Shown here one piece after another: positions 42,370-51,699 of a stretch of DNA of 64,000 nucleotides (position 1 is its first letter; each line of letters opens with the position of its first letter). The notes beneath the pieces are model-generated. The model was not told the DNA's origin and did no database searches. It was given only the letters and a program-made list of their open reading frames with translations. Made by a program: the position numbers and the translations under genes. Source of the stretch: Roseivirga pacifica (lineage in GTDB: Bacteria; Bacteroidota; Bacteroidia; Cytophagales; Cyclobacteriaceae); assembly GCF_900111145.1 (NCBI RefSeq), contig NZ_FOIR01000005.1, positions 124,001 through 188,000 on the forward strand, written 5' to 3'.

Positions 42370-45300
42370 GTGCGCAATAACCACATCCTTTTATCATTAC
42401 TTTTTACCTTGGTTTGCTTTGCAGGCTATGGGCAAGATTACACCAGACATAATTGGCATTTCTCTGGTAACGATCGCGCTTTGGTTTTTGGCAAAGAAAC
42501 TGACACCGAGGCAATTATTGACTTGGGCAAACAAGCTCAAAACAATATTGGCGAGAAACTTACTGTAACCGACCCGACATCTGGCGACCTTATATTCTAT
42601 TCCGATGGCGTGAATATTTTTGATGCCACGCATCAGATCATGCCGAATGGCAACAGCATCTTCTCCGATGCTAACGGAATTCAGGCCATGGCCAGTAGCC
42701 CGGTACCGGGACCTGCCTCAATTGGACTTTACTATATTTTCCACAGAGATGCATCGGGGCAAGTTTTTTATACCATTGTAAACGCGAACACACAAGGCAA
42801 TAGACCTGCAGGCCCACCTTCAGGGGCGGTTGTTGCATCACAAAAAAACCAGCCTACCGGTATTATGGCCAGAGGCGATGGCATGTTGGTTATTCCTTCT
42901 GCTGATATGCAAACCTTTTGGTTGGTAACCCAGCAAGTTGGCGGTGGAATGTTCGAAATATTTGAAATACCACAACAAGGAGGCATATTCAATAGTGTTG
43001 GAGTACTTAACCTTACCAATTCAATAACCGCTGCTCATTTGGCTTTTCACCCTGCAACGGGTCAAATAGCCGTTACACCTTCTTCGGAAAGCAACATCCA
43101 AATACTTCAGTTTAACGAAGCCGCTCCAGAGCTCACTCACGACAGAGCCATTTTAAATTCATTTGCGTTTGGCGAAACATTTGGCGGTTCGGCTGGGTGG
43201 TCTTTTAGCGGTGACCATCTTTATTTTTCAAGAAATTCAGGTAGCGAAGGTAGCCTTTACCGATTCAACCTGGCCGACACTTCTTCTACAGTTGCGGTGC
43301 AAGAAGTTTTGGATGCTCCTGTAGCAGAAAGCCTGAGTTTGCTTTTGGCACCAGACAGCACCATTTACCACCTTTACAAAGAAACAGCATCAGGCAGTAC
43401 ACTCCTTTCAAGAATCGACCAGGCCGATAGTGCATTAAATTTGGTAAACTACGAATCAGCATTATTTGATGGCGCAGATTTCAACTCTGATTACTTCGCC
43501 AACTTTAGCCCGCACGAAGGCATTATGCCGGTTATAGAAGCCTTTGTTTCAGAAGACCCATTGTGTATGAACAACCCCGTTCAATTTTACGCAATCTTCA
43601 CACCTTCTACCGCCATACCAACTTCTTTTCAGTGGGACTTTCAGCCCCAAGGGATAATATCTAACCAGCAATCACCAATTATGACTTTTGAGGAAGCTGG
43701 CCCAGTAATGGCTTCCGTAACGGTAGAAATAAATGGCAGAACTTACAACTCCAATGTTGTTACCGCCAACATTGAGCAGAACGACTTACAAGTTTCTTTA
43801 CCAGATACAACTATTTGTCCGGGAGAAACCCTAGAACTGGATGCCGAGCCACAGCAAGGTGGCCAAGGCCAACAAGGAGGTGCCACTGGCGGTCCTTACA
43901 CATACCTATGGAGCACAGGCGAAACCACCTCTTCTATCGAAGTAGATGAAGCTGGAGATTACTGGGTAGTAGTAACTCCACAAACAGGCTGCCCTGTTTA
44001 TGGCACTGGCAGGGTACAGATTTATGGCGAAGAGAACAACGTAGCCAACATTTGGTACTTTGGAAATGGAGCCGGAATTGACTTTAATGAAGAAGAAGGA
44101 CTCCCCGATCCTCCGCGGAGTATAGACAGTCCGCATGCTATGAATGCTCCTGCGGGCACTTCCACAATTTCCGATGCCAATGGCGATGTACTCTTCTATT
44201 CAGACGGCAATACCGTATGGAACAGAGAGCATGGGGAAATGCCAAACGGCACTGAAATTGGAGGCGACACCCTCTCTACAAACTCAGTGATTATCATTCC
44301 TTTTGTTGATGATGAAACGCTCTACTACCTATTTACCACCGAGCAAGTTTATGGCGACAACACTTTCGAATTGAAATACAGTGTGGTAGACATGAAGGAG
44401 GATGATGGCAGAGGCGATGTTGTACTGAAAGATGTAGTACTTTACTCAAAAGCAACTGAAAAACTGGCTGCCTTTGAAGGTGGAAACGGGTTCTGGTTAA
44501 TGTCGCATGAATACGGAAACAACACTTTTAGGGCTTACCCAATTACTGGTGAAGGAATTGGCGCTCCGGTACTTTCTTCGGCAGGCCGAGTGCATTCATT
44601 TAATGACCCTTTAAGTGGCCAAGCAGGAATGAAGTTCTCTGCTGATGGGGTCAGAATTGCCACTGCATTAATAGAAGGCACAGAAGACTACATAGAAGTT
44701 TTTGAGTTTGACCAAACCACAGGTGAGGTAACAGAACTTGCATTCGACTTTGATTTAAATGAAGGCGACCCAGGCAATGACGAGGTATATGATGTACATT
44801 TCTCGAATGGCGGAAATAAAATTTTCGCTACCATGAACCAACGAAATGGCGGTTCTCCTGGCGGAAGAATCATAGAATACAGAATAGATTCAGCTTCAAC
44901 AGAAACCACGCGCTTAGACTCAAGGGCAGTGATTTCAACCAACTCAGGATTGAACGTAAACTTTGGGCAAATTCAGACTGGCCCTGACGGACAACTTTAT
45001 GTTGCTGTAGAAACACCGGGCAACCCTGCTGGTTCGGCATTTGTAAGCTCAATTATAGCCAATGAGGATACTGCTTCAGTTTCTTCACTCAACCCGCAAG
45101 CCGTTGCGCTTACAACAGGATATTCAAGACTCGGTTTACCAAATTTTGTGCAAAACATGGCCTCACCACTAGAGGAGCCAAGCATGTCGGCCCCTGAATT
45201 GGTCTGCGTAGAAGAGCGCGTGGAGCTGGCAGGTACTGGCACCAGCGATATTGATGTATTTAACTGGTCCATTACCAGCCAAGACGATAATTCAACGGTG

Positions 45301-47712
45301 TTTAGTGCCGAAGGGCAAGACACCGCTTATGTGTTCCCTCAAGGACAAAGTGGCCTTTTCAACATTAGTCTCAATATTTCTAACCGATGCGGTTTTGACA
45401 CCACACTGGTACAGGCGATTGAAGTACACGATATTCCTGCTCCGCCAACCGTTCCACAAGCTGTTTCGGTATGCGAGGGTGAAACAACATCATTAGATGC
45501 TATTGAAGGAGAACCAGACAACCCTGACCTTTCTTTTGAATGGACAGATAGCCAAGGTAATGTGGTGAGCACCACGCGGAATTTTGAAATTACTACACCG
45601 GAGATCTATACGGTTACTGTAACCAATATTGCAGGTTGTAGCAGTAGTGCAGAAATATTTGCAGGGCCACCGTTTGAGATAGAGCTCCCCGATGACCAAG
45701 TAATCTGTCAGGACGCATCGCTAACCTTAGATCCGCAAGTGAATGCGGACAACTACCAGTGGACGATCATAAACCCAGACAATTCCACTACGCAGTTACC
45801 AAACCAAAGAACAGCCACTGTGGATAGTTCTACCCCTGGTATTTACCAGTACGTGGTATCTATTGAAGATCCAATTACTCCGGGCTGTTTTGTGAATGAC
45901 ACCACACAGGTTACGGTAAATCCTTTGGCACAAATAGTATTGAACGGCACCACTGATGAAGCTTGCGGAGCAAGTGATGGCGCCTTTGAGTTTAGTATTT
46001 CCACCACTGGAAGCTACTCTTATGTAGTAACTGGCACAAGTAGCGGACAGGTAGATAGCGGAAGCACAACTGGGCCTGCCGGACCAATTACAGTGAGTGG
46101 ATTGGCAGCAGATGTATATGCTGTACAAGTAACGGACAACGCAGCAGGTTGTTCCAATACCCTTAACGACATACAGATAAACAGTGATTCACCTGGCTTT
46201 TCTATTGTTAATGCCACTCCTAGCGATGCCACTTGTAACAGTCCAACAGGATCAATTTTGGTAGAACTAGATACCGATGTTTTCCCTATTGACTTCACCC
46301 TTAGCCCTACTAGTGGCGGAAGCCCGGTTACTGGCACAGGCGTAACAGCTATTGTAGGAACAACTAACTTCGAAATTAGCGGAGTAAGCGAAGGCACTTA
46401 TACCTTACAAGTTACATCGAACGCATCTTGTACAGAATCATTTGCCAACGACATAAGCGTTGACCAACCAGATGACATTGATGACTTGGTGATTAATGGA
46501 GCAACAGAAATTTGCTCTCCAAACCCTCAAACAACATTAATAGCCAGCTCTTCTAACGGCAACTCATATACTTACACTTGGACAACACCTAGTGGTGGCA
46601 CACAAACAGGGCCATCTATTACTGCTACAGAATCTGGTACTTACGCTGTAACTGCCGATGGAGCAGGCTTCTGCCCTGGTACAGAAACAGTAGACGTTAT
46701 TCTTACAGTTCAGCCTGTGGTTGATATAGTTGTTGATGGTGATCCTTGTGAAGGCCAAGTTAACCTAGAGGCTAACATTACAAACTCACAACCGAACACC
46801 AACTACATTTATAACTGGGTAAATAATGCTGGAGAATCGGTAGGCAACACAAGGGTAATTACTATAAATGAAAGTGATACCTACAATGTAACTGTGCGTG
46901 CTGAAGGCGATTTGACATGCCCAGCAACGGCTAATGAAACCGTTACTATTCCAGAAGAACTAGAGGCTACAGTTTCATCTACTCCAGCTTGTGACGATGG
47001 CTCTCCAATTGAACTAAGCGTTGACATACTTTCGGGTAATCCAACATCCATTAGCTGGACACGAGACGGCCAACAAGTTGGCACCTCACAACCTGGTCAG
47101 CCGTTTGTTGTGAACGATGCAGGTGCTTACACCGCAACCATTAGCGATGGTATTTGCAGTATAGAAAGAAGTATTAACATTACGCGTCAGCGTATTCCTG
47201 AAGGCGAATTACCAGATGTAGACTATTATTGTTCAACCAGAAGTGACAACCCTGTACTACTTGCTGGCCAAGGCTTTGCATCGTACGAATGGATGCTTGA
47301 TGGCGCTCCTTATCCGCAAGGCGGGCAATATTTAACAGTAGATGGGCCAGGGGAATATGTAGTGACCATGACTACAGCTATTGGCTGTGTTCAAACCGAT
47401 ACAGTGCTAATTATTGAAAGCTGTGACCCTAAGATTATTGCACCAAACGCTTTCGCTCCAACGAGTCCGGCACCAAACAATACCTTCTCTGTATTCCCTA
47501 ACGATTTTGTGGATCAGTTTGAGATTTTCATTTACTCACGTTGGGGAGAGTTGATCTACCAAAGCAACCTGCTAGACTTTAAGTGGGACGGCACTTTCAA
47601 CGGGGAGTTGGTTCCACTTGGCACTTACCCTTATGTGCTTCGCTTTACTTCTAGGTTCGAGCCTGAGAAAGGAACTTTCGAGCAGCATGGCGCTGTAACA
47701 GTAATAAGGTAG
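42370..47712 (+). CDS. Giant secreted protein with gliding-type (type B) T9SS C-terminal domain
   Basis: 1780 residues. GTG start supported by the following signal peptide (MRNNHILLSLLFTLVCFAGYG) and an in-frame TAA upstream. Residues ~20-390 and ~555-935 are two related beta-propeller-like modules (NWHFSGNDRALVFG vs NIWYFGNGAGIDF; both with SDANG and FYSDG blocks). Ig/PKD-like repeats follow (~390-480, 960-1690), each often ending in VYAVQV/YTVTV strands. A Gln/Gly-rich linker lies near 494-511. The C-terminus IIAPNAFAPTSPAPNNTFSVFP...ELIYQSNLLDFKWDGTFNGELVPLGTYPYVL is the CHU_C/gliding-motility CTD. Secreted by T9SS; likely surface adhesin. Divergent from the PorP/SprF gene. Confidence 0.93.
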   Translation: MRNNHILLSLLFTLVCFAGYGQDYTRHNWHFSGNDRALVFGKETDTEAIIDLGKQAQNNIGEKLTVTDPTSGDLIFYSDGVNIFDATHQIMPNGNSIFSDANGIQAMASSPVPGPASIGLYYIFHRDASGQVFYTIVNANTQGNRPAGPPSGAVVASQKNQPTGIMARGDGMLVIPSADMQTFWLVTQQVGGGMFEIFEIPQQGGIFNSVGVLNLTNSITAAHLAFHPATGQIAVTPSSESNIQILQFNEAAPELTHDRAILNSFAFGETFGGSAGWSFSGDHLYFSRNSGSEGSLYRFNLADTSSTVAVQEVLDAPVAESLSLLLAPDSTIYHLYKETASGSTLLSRIDQADSALNLVNYESALFDGADFNSDYFANFSPHEGIMPVIEAFVSEDPLCMNNPVQFYAIFTPSTAIPTSFQWDFQPQGIISNQQSPIMTFEEAGPVMASVTVEINGRTYNSNVVTANIEQNDLQVSLPDTTICPGETLELDAEPQQGGQGQQGGATGGPYTYLWSTGETTSSIEVDEAGDYWVVVTPQTGCPVYGTGRVQIYGEENNVANIWYFGNGAGIDFNEEEGLPDPPRSIDSPHAMNAPAGTSTISDANGDVLFYSDGNTVWNREHGEMPNGTEIGGDTLSTNSVIIIPFVDDETLYYLFTTEQVYGDNTFELKYSVVDMKEDDGRGDVVLKDVVLYSKATEKLAAFEGGNGFWLMSHEYGNNTFRAYPITGEGIGAPVLSSAGRVHSFNDPLSGQAGMKFSADGVRIATALIEGTEDYIEVFEFDQTTGEVTELAFDFDLNEGDPGNDEVYDVHFSNGGNKIFATMNQRNGGSPGGRIIEYRIDSASTETTRLDSRAVISTNSGLNVNFGQIQTGPDGQLYVAVETPGNPAGSAFVSSIIANEDTASVSSLNPQAVALTTGYSRLGLPNFVQNMASPLEEPSMSAPELVCVEERVELAGTGTSDIDVFNWSITSQDDNSTVFSAEGQDTAYVFPQGQSGLFNISLNISNRCGFDTTLVQAIEVHDIPAPPTVPQAVSVCEGETTSLDAIEGEPDNPDLSFEWTDSQGNVVSTTRNFEITTPEIYTVTVTNIAGCSSSAEIFAGPPFEIELPDDQVICQDASLTLDPQVNADNYQWTIINPDNSTTQLPNQRTATVDSSTPGIYQYVVSIEDPITPGCFVNDTTQVTVNPLAQIVLNGTTDEACGASDGAFEFSISTTGSYSYVVTGTSSGQVDSGSTTGPAGPITVSGLAADVYAVQVTDNAAGCSNTLNDIQINSDSPGFSIVNATPSDATCNSPTGSILVELDTDVFPIDFTLSPTSGGSPVTGTGVTAIVGTTNFEISGVSEGTYTLQVTSNASCTESFANDISVDQPDDIDDLVINGATEICSPNPQTTLIASSSNGNSYTYTWTTPSGGTQTGPSITATESGTYAVTADGAGFCPGTETVDVILTVQPVVDIVVDGDPCEGQVNLEANITNSQPNTNYIYNWVNNAGESVGNTRVITINESDTYNVTVRAEGDLTCPATANETVTIPEELEATVSSTPACDDGSPIELSVDILSGNPTSISWTRDGQQVGTSQPGQPFVVNDAGAYTATISDGICSIERSINITRQRIPEGELPDVDYYCSTRSDNPVLLAGQGFASYEWMLDGAPYPQGGQYLTVDGPGEYVVTMTTAIGCVQTDTVLIIESCDPKIIAPNAFAPTSPAPNNTFSVFPNDFVDQFEIFIYSRWGELIYQSNLLDFKWDGTFNGELVPLGTYPYVLRFTSRFEPEKGTFEQHGAVTVIR

Positions 47713-47848
47713 AAAGAAATAGACACCGCAAATTCGATTTCAAATTCCACCTGAAGAATTGTGAATTTGAATTATGGAAGGAAAGTCTTTCGCAACCCCA
47801 CTACTGAATAAAAAATATTTTTCTCACAAAAAAATAATCATAAGATTT

Positions 47849-47892
47849 AAAACAAAAAACGGCAACATTCTCATGCTGCCGTTTTTTGTTTT
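47849..47892. terminator. Bidirectional terminator after giant CTD gene
   Basis: AAAACAAAAAACGGCA (47849-47864) pairs perfectly with TGCCGTTTTTTGTTTT (47877-47892), loop 12 nt, giving U-tracts on both strands. It separates the convergent giant CTD gene and the hypothetical at 47978. The rest of the 265-bp gap shows nothing recognisable. Confidence 0.88.
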
Positions 47893-47977
47893 AAAGGTTA
47901 AAAACTTTTTTAATCGTGAATTTCGTCTTGCTGTGCCATAATTTTTATATTATATGAATATATACATTATAATCCAA

Positions 47978-48565
47978 TTAATGATCCTTCTTCTTTAACC
48001 AAATTCCGTACTTAAAGTTCCCTTCTTTCAATACTGATCTATCTGTATAACGTTTACTTTTCAATCTAGTATAACCAGACAAGCCATGTTTAGAAAGTAT
48101 TCTTAACTCCAAATACTGAGAATCCTTGTTCCACTTCTTCTTTAAGTCTTCGTAGGTTACAAATATATGAGCATATCTCGCATTTTTAAACCCCCTTATC
48201 GAATTCATACAGGGTATATCTAGAACCTCCTCCCTCTTCAGCCTAATTTTCTCCGTCCTAACACTATATGTTCCATCTCCATCACCATATCTAGTAACTA
48301 AGTTGAGTTCTATCTTATTTTCTATAAGGTTTGTGAAAGTCCAGTTAACTGCCTTGAATTTATACTGAACAATTTCTTTACCAAATTCATCAAAAACAGG
48401 TTTGCACTCTTCTCCATCACCCTCCATCAAAGTTTCGAACAAAATAATTTTTGACAACCTCAATCTAGGCCTAAAGAGGGTTAAGAATAAAAGAAAAATA
48501 AAAGATGTAGCAGTAGAAACTACAATCGCTTGAGGCCAATCAACTTCATTTAAAAAATCAAACAC
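47978..48565 (-). CDS. Hypothetical protein with one N-terminal TM
   Basis: 195 residues: TM AIVVSTATSFIFLLFLTLF (about 13-31) then a basic RPRLRLSK and a soluble domain with beta-like segments (FKAVNWTFTNLIENKIELNL; YAHIFVTYEDL; YLELRILSKHGLSGYTRL), ending YGIWLKKKDH. The layout is of a small membrane-anchored cytoplasmic beta-rich domain. I recognise no family. A/T-rich codon use differs from neighbouring genes and it stands alone between two terminators, so it may be horizontally acquired. Confidence 0.7.
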   Translation of the reverse strand: MFDFLNEVDWPQAIVVSTATSFIFLLFLTLFRPRLRLSKIILFETLMEGDGEECKPVFDEFGKEIVQYKFKAVNWTFTNLIENKIELNLVTRYGDGDGTYSVRTEKIRLKREEVLDIPCMNSIRGFKNARYAHIFVTYEDLKKKWNKDSQYLELRILSKHGLSGYTRLKSKRYTDRSVLKEGNFKYGIWLKKKDH

Positions 48566-48735
48566 TGTATATATTTATCGTATAAACCCTGAGTTTAATA
48601 AATTAAACAGAATAAATCTAGCTAATTACTCCCTATTCACCAATAACACTCCGCAAACCCACTTCACATACCTTTAGCAAAAAACAATTCTACATTTTAC
48701 TAGAAATTGAACCTTCAAAAAAACGCTAGCATCAA

Positions 48736-48759
48736 AAAAGCCACCTCTCGGTGGCTTTT
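48736..48759 (-). terminator. Rho-independent terminator of the TPR-Sua5-pgk operon
   Basis: AAAAGCCACC-(GAGA)-GGTGGCTTTT on the minus strand followed by TT, 23 bp after the pgk stop. On the plus strand the same stem is also followed by TTTTAC. The rest of the gap to 48565 shows no motif. Confidence 0.9.
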
Positions 48760-48781
48760 ACATTTCATCAAATAGACTCTC

Positions 48782-49969
48782 TTAATCCTCCAATGCAGCT
48801 ACGCCCGGAAGTGTTTTGCCTTCCATGTACTCAAGCAAAGCACCGCCACCGGTAGAAACGTAAGAAACATCTTCTCCGTAGCCAAGCGTATTCACTGCCG
48901 CAGCAGAATCACCTCCACCAATTAGCGAGAAGGCACCACCTTTAGTGGCTTCCACAATTGCCTCAGCTACCGCCTTGGTTCCGTTGGCAAAGTTCTCCAT
49001 CTCGAACACGCCCATTGGCCCGTTCCAAAGTATGGTTTTAGATTCCTTAACTGTTTTAGAAAAAACTTCCGCAGCCTGAGGCCCAATATCTAAGCCCATC
49101 CAGCCATCTTCAATGGCGTTGTTCATGGCCACTTTAGTATTCGCATCGTTGCTGAATGCATCTGCAATCACAGAATCTATTGGCAATTCAAGGTTCACGC
49201 CTAACTCTTTCGCTTTTTTGATTAGCGTATTAGCCAGCTCTAATTTGTCTTCTTCAACCAAAGAGCTACCAATGCTTCCGCCCATTGCTTTGAAGAAAGT
49301 GTAAGCCATTCCACCACCAATGATCAGGTTATCTACGCGCTCCAAAAGCTGCTCAATAATCAAAATCTTATCGGAGATCTTTGCACCACCCATAATAGCA
49401 GTTAGCGGCTTCTCACCAGACTCTAACACCTTTTTGGCGTTATCCAATTCAGCCTGCATTACAAAACCACAGCCCTTTTCTTGGAAGAATTGCGCAATGA
49501 TTGAAGTTGAAGCGTGAGCCCTGTGCGCTGTACCAAAAGCATCGTTAATGTAGATATCGCCATGCTTGGCAAGCTTTTCGGCAAAGTCTTTATCGCCAGC
49601 AGTTTCTTCTTTGTAAAAACGAAGGTTCTCCAACAATAGCACCTCACCGCCTTTTAAGCCAGCAGAAAGCTCATAAGCTTGTTCGCCAATACAGTCGGTT
49701 CCAAATTTCACTTCGGTACCAAACACTTCAGAAAGGTGTGGCACAAGGTGTTTCAAAGAGAATTTTTCTTCTGGCCCTTCTTTTGGGCGCCCCAAGTGGG
49801 ACATTAGCACAACAGCACCGCCATCTTCAAGAATTTTCTTGATGGTAGGCGTAGCCGCTTTAATGCGGGTATCATCAGTAATTTCAAAGTCTGCATTTAA
49901 GGGCACATTAAAATCTACCCTAATCAGGGCTCTTTTGCCCTTAAATTCAAAATCGTTTATGGTCTTCAT
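48782..49969 (-). CDS. pgk: Phosphoglycerate kinase
   Basis: 395 residues. RVDFNVPLN near the N-terminus, [39 protein letters not shown] and [11 protein letters not shown] are diagnostic PGK motifs. Catalyses 1,3-bisphosphoglycerate to 3-phosphoglycerate with ATP formation. Three bp after the Sua5-type gene. Confidence 0.98.
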   Translation of the reverse strand: MKTINDFEFKGKRALIRVDFNVPLNADFEITDDTRIKAATPTIKKILEDGGAVVLMSHLGRPKEGPEEKFSLKHLVPHLSEVFGTEVKFGTDCIGEQAYELSAGLKGGEVLLLENLRFYKEETAGDKDFAEKLAKHGDIYINDAFGTAHRAHASTSIIAQFFQEKGCGFVMQAELDNAKKVLESGEKPLTAIMGGAKISDKILIIEQLLERVDNLIIGGGMAYTFFKAMGGSIGSSLVEEDKLELANTLIKKAKELGVNLELPIDSVIADAFSNDANTKVAMNNAIEDGWMGLDIGPQAAEVFSKTVKESKTILWNGPMGVFEMENFANGTKAVAEAIVEATKGGAFSLIGGGDSAAAVNTLGYGEDVSYVSTGGGALLEYMEGKTLPGVAALED

Positions 49970-49972
49970 GTG

Positions 49973-50947
49973 TTAAGATTTGACAGTCGCTCTCTTAATT
50001 CTATCATTTATCGCTCGCCCCAATCCTTCATTGGGTACAAATTGCGTAATGATGGTATGAATTTGAGGTTTTTGATCGAGAATCCTAAGTCCTGAAAACA
50101 GATTCTTAGCAGCCTCGGCCATATCGCCCGATCTACTCAGTACAAACTGATTTTCAAGGGGCAGAAAATCATATGGTTGATCAAAAACCAGCGATCCAAA
50201 TTCAGAAAAATCCGTGATGTCTTTCAGGTTAATGTCATCAAACAACACAATCGTTTTCGATGGCGCATAATGGCTCTTGAGCATACCCGGAGCCGAAGGC
50301 TTAGAGCTAGAGTGAATAGCCACCTCCACAGGCCCAACCACCTCTTCTATATCTTCTACCGAAAGTCCGCCTAAACGTAACACTTTGGGTACCTCATTTT
50401 CAAAACTCACGATGGTAGACTCAATACCCACGGTACATTCACCTCCATCCAAAATATAATCTATCTTTTCGCCCAACTGGTTATTTACATGCTCTGCAGT
50501 GGTTGGGCTTACGTAGCCAAAAGGGTTAGCGCTTGGCGCAGCTAAAGGAAAATTCAGGTTTTCCAACAAGGCCAAAGCCACCGGGTGCTTGGGCATTCTT
50601 ATGGCCACGGTATTCAGTCCGGAGGTAACCAAGTCGGGAATAATAGGCCGTTTCTCCAGCAACAAGGTCAAAGGCCCAGGCCAGTAAGCATCAGCAAGTA
50701 GCTTGGCCTTTTGAGGTATTTCAGCTACAAAGCCTTCTACCTTTTCAAGCGAATTGGTATGTACAATTAGCGGATCGAAAGATGGGCGCTGCTTGGCTTC
50801 AAAAATACCATGAACAGCATCCAAGTTAAGTGCATTACCAGCCAACCCATACACAGTTTCGGTTGGCATGGCCACTAAACCTCCATTGTTCAAAACTTCG
50901 CTGGCAAGCGCAATATCGTCTCCAATCTTTGCCACTATTGCATGCAA
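49973..50947 (-). CDS. Threonylcarbamoyl-AMP synthase (Sua5/YwlC type)
   Basis: 324 residues: a YrdC/Sua5 domain with KQRPSFDPLIVHTNSLEKV, PGPLTLLLEK, RMPKHPVALALLENLNFPLAAPSANPFGYVSPT, then a C-terminal Sua5 domain (about 205-324). Makes threonylcarbamoyl-AMP for tRNA t6A37. The two-domain form is longer than TsaC of E. coli. Overlaps the TPR gene by 13 bp. Confidence 0.95.
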   Translation of the reverse strand: MHAIVAKIGDDIALASEVLNNGGLVAMPTETVYGLAGNALNLDAVHGIFEAKQRPSFDPLIVHTNSLEKVEGFVAEIPQKAKLLADAYWPGPLTLLLEKRPIIPDLVTSGLNTVAIRMPKHPVALALLENLNFPLAAPSANPFGYVSPTTAEHVNNQLGEKIDYILDGGECTVGIESTIVSFENEVPKVLRLGGLSVEDIEEVVGPVEVAIHSSSKPSAPGMLKSHYAPSKTIVLFDDINLKDITDFSEFGSLVFDQPYDFLPLENQFVLSRSGDMAEAAKNLFSGLRILDQKPQIHTIITQFVPNEGLGRAINDRIKRATVKS

Positions 50948-51651
50948 TTTTCACCAATCACAGGATCAATACCTTCTACCCCTAGCGACTGGGCAGTAAA
51001 CAATGCACTACAGCCTTCACCAATATTGTTTCGGGCTATTTCAGCCAAACCTAACCAGTAGTGCGCCTCGCCATTCTCGTGCTGCAATTCTATCACCTTA
51101 TTAAAGCTATAGATCGCATCTTCCGGATTGTTAATCCTCAGTTCGGCCTTGCCTTTATTTAAAAGTACCAAAGGGCTATTTGGCTGAATATTTAGCGCAA
51201 ATTCAAAGTCAAAAAGTGCACGATCAAATTCTTGGTATTTATAAAGAATTGCCCCTCTGTTCAAATACAGGTCAACCACATCGGGCTGTAATTCAATGGC
51301 GTAGTCATAGTCTAACATCGCCTCCTGATCCTTCTCTAACATGCGGTAGGCATTCCCTCTATTAAAGAATGCCTTGTAATTAGTGGTATCAGCATTAATT
51401 GCTTCAGAGAGCGTTTCAACACTTTCTTCTACATTTCCTAGTCTTAATAGGGCTACCCCTTTTGCGTTTAGCGCATCGTAGTTGTATGGCTCATGCTCAA
51501 GTACTTTGTTAAAAGATTTTATGGCCTCAGGATAATTCTCACTATCCATAAAATTACGCCCTTCTTGCACCAATTCTTCAATATTTGGGGCACAGGCTGA
51601 AAGGCCAATAATTGACACAAAAACCGCTAGGAATAAATTCTTTCTCCGCAT
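50935..51651 (-). CDS. TPR-repeat lipoprotein
   Basis: 238 residues. Lipobox LSAC (about 17-20), then about five to six TPR-type repeats from NFMDSENYPEAIKSFNKVLEHEPYNYDALNAKGVALLRLG to the C-terminus. Probably a scaffold in the periplasm; binding partner unknown. First gene of the TPR-Sua5-pgk operon. Confidence 0.88.
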   Translation of the reverse strand: MRRKNLFLAVFVSIIGLSACAPNIEELVQEGRNFMDSENYPEAIKSFNKVLEHEPYNYDALNAKGVALLRLGNVEESVETLSEAINADTTNYKAFFNRGNAYRMLEKDQEAMLDYDYAIELQPDVVDLYLNRGAILYKYQEFDRALFDFEFALNIQPNSPLVLLNKGKAELRINNPEDAIYSFNKVIELQHENGEAHYWLGLAEIARNNIGEGCSALFTAQSLGVEGIDPVIGENCMQ

Positions 51652-51668
51652 ATCCTTTGTTTAGGCAG

Positions 51669-51676
51669 CAAAGATA
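51669..51676 (-). promoter_or_regulatory. -7 box of TPR-Sua5-pgk operon
   Basis: TATCTTTG on the minus strand matches TAnnTTTG, 17 bp before the TPR ATG. Confidence 0.55.
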
Positions 51677-51699
51677 CAATAGAAGGCCGAAAGGCCGTA

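Noticed and set aside
44688-47084. Several minus-strand frames within the giant CTD gene
   Set aside because: Shadows of a single long plus-strand gene with clear domains.
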